NCBI GenBank assembly: GCA_018814635.1
Contig: JAHIYV010000132.1
Coordinates: forward strand, 1 to 8,250
Direction of reading: 5' to 3'
DNA: 8,250 bases
Origin: Patescibacteria group bacterium
GTDB taxonomy: Bacteria > Patescibacteriota > Minisyncoccia > Phycocordibacterales > JAGLOS01
A program made the translations under genes and the position numbers. Positions 7,591-8,250 of this stretch are shown here, in pieces. How positions within the stretch are numbered: position 1 is the first letter of the stretch; each line of letters begins with the position of its first letter. Under the pieces are notes generated by a model. The model worked only from the letters and a program-made list of their open reading frames with translations, was not told the DNA's origin and did not search any database.

Positions 7591-8127
7591 ATCAAAATAC
7601 GATTAACAAAAAAACAAAAACAACAATTATTACAGATTAAACATCAAAGCAAAATAGCTATTATTCGAGACAGGGCGCAAGTCATATTAGCTTTAAACAA
7701 TGGTTTAAATATTATTAATACGGCTAAGGCTTTGTCGCGAAGCGATAAGTTTGTTAAAAATGCGATTAAATTATTTAATCAAGGTAAGATAGATGAAATT
7801 AAATACAGTAGCAATAATCACAATTTAACACCTAATCAAAGAGATAAAATTATTAAAATCATTAATGATAAGGCGCCAAATGAATTATCAGATTTTAATT
7901 TTAAAACACAATTCTGGTCAACTGATATTCTAAAGAAAGTTATCAAAAAGAAATATCAGATTGAATACAAAACAGAAAAAAGTTATTACGATCTTTTTAA
8001 AGCAGCGGGATTTAGCTTTCATAAGCCTAAAACCAAAGATTTTCGTCAAGATCCCGAGAAGATAAAGTCGTTCAAAGGAGCTTTAAAAAAAAGCTCAAGC
8101 AGAACAAAGATTCGATTATCTTGGTAG
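7585..8127 (+). CDS. IS630-family transposase, N-terminal reading frame (orfA)
   Basis: This 180-aa frame is the DNA-binding half of an IS630/Tc1-mariner-type transposase. Residues about 7-70 (LTKKQKQQLLQIKHQ ... RDRAQVILALNNGLNIINTAKALSRS ... GKIDEI) match the first helix-turn-helix region. Residues about 80-155 (LTPNQRDKIIKIIND ... FWSTDILKKVIKKKY ... YYDLFKAAGFSFHKPK) match the second, winged-helix region with the linker seen before the DDE domain. The frame stops at a TAG at 8125-8127, with an unrelated tail after about residue 169. The protein continues in the -1 frame from the A8 run at 8085-8092, so this is an orfA/orfB arrangement or a recent frameshift mutation. On its own it lacks all catalytic residues. 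It is transcribed divergently from the XRE regulator. Confidence 0.85.
   Translation: MLIKIRLTKKQKQQLLQIKHQSKIAIIRDRAQVILALNNGLNIINTAKALSRSDKFVKNAIKLFNQGKIDEIKYSSNNHNLTPNQRDKIIKIINDKAPNELSDFNFKTQFWSTDILKKVIKKKYQIEYKTEKSYYDLFKAAGFSFHKPKTKDFRQDPEKIKSFKGALKKSSSRTKIRLSW
8078..8096 (+). promoter_or_regulatory. Candidate -1 frameshift site in the transposase
   Basis: In the transposase frame the run reads TTA AAA AAA AGC, giving the slippery heptamer A AAA AAA (8085-8091) inside a run of eight A. Slipping back one base gives AAA AAG CTC, which enters the frame carrying the DDE domain. GAGCTTT (8078-8084) and AAAGCTC (8090-8096) form a perfect 7-bp stem whose 5-base loop is all A, so the slippery run lies in a hairpin. 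AAAGGAG (8074-8080) is a Shine-Dalgarno-like motif just upstream, but only 4 bases from the run, closer than is usual for stimulating -1 slippage. Transcript slippage adding one A would give the same fusion. Confidence 0.6.
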
Positions 8128-8250
8128 AAGACGAAATGAATCTTAACCAAGAAACTAAAACGAAAAATGTTTGGTATAGAAAAGGTCAAGAACCGATTAT
8201 CGAAGCTAAAAGAAAAGGTGAATCACAAAACTTTTATGGCGCTTTGAATA
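8091..8250 (+). CDS. IS630-family transposase, DDE-domain frame (orfB), partial
   Basis: This is the -1 frame continuation of the transposase, open from the slippery run to the end of the window (53 full codons). It reads KLKQNKDSIILVEDEMNL, then NVWYRKGQEPI and ESQNFYGALN. This is the start of the IS630 DDE domain: a hydrophobic strand followed by D-E, whose Asp (codon 8130-8132) is the first catalytic residue, then the family's 'W...G..P' segment and a strand with 'GAL'. The second Asp and the Glu would be beyond the window. It is truncated by the window edge; there is no reason to think the gene itself is broken other than the frameshift. Expected expression is as a fusion with the frame starting at 7585. 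Confidence 0.82.

Noticed and set aside
8107..8122. 5-bp hairpin AAGAT/ATCTT downstream of the slippery run
   Set aside because: Too short and A/T-rich to be a convincing frameshift stimulator.

Overview
The window carries the downstream part of a V/A-type (rotary) ATPase operon, followed by a small convergent two-gene module and the start of an insertion sequence. The DNA is AT-rich and the genes are compact. Almost every start codon has an A/T-rich leader with no Shine-Dalgarno motif. All stops used are TAA or TAG, and conserved glycines are encoded by GGN, so the standard bacterial code fits. The short uncharacterised lipoprotein-free, membrane-anchored protein at 6535-7275 resembles proteins I associate with Candidatus Patescibacteria (CPR, Parcubacteria-like genomes). 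The lineage is an inference; the bacterial V-type operon itself is clear.

Region 1 (21-6413, + strand): seven genes in the order K-E-C-F-A-B-D, with gaps of 1 to 46 bases. This matches the core of the Enterococcus hirae ntp order. Subunit K is the membrane rotor ring, C (also called d) is the socket, D and F form the central shaft, A3B3 is the catalytic head, and E is part of the peripheral stalk. The stator membrane subunit I (a) and the second stalk protein (G/H) are not in the window and would be expected just upstream. Subunit K keeps a residue set equivalent to the Na+ site of E. hirae NtpK, so a sodium-coupled enzyme is predicted.

Region 2 (6414-6534): a 121-base convergent intergenic spacer that is locally GC-rich. 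It has two strong stem-loops; the second is followed by a T-run and probably ends the ATPase transcript.

Region 3 (6535-7490, - strand): a 68-aa XRE-type repressor-like protein followed, after 8 bases, by a 246-aa single-pass membrane protein with a Cys-rich outer segment. A candidate promoter upstream of the regulator overlaps two short palindromes, which suggests autoregulation.

Region 4 (about 7519-8250, + strand): an IS630/Tc1-mariner-type transposase. It starts at 7585 and is split by a -1 frameshift at an A8 run inside a hairpin. The second frame holds the first catalytic Asp and runs off the window end. The left end of the element probably lies between the regulator gene and the transposase start.
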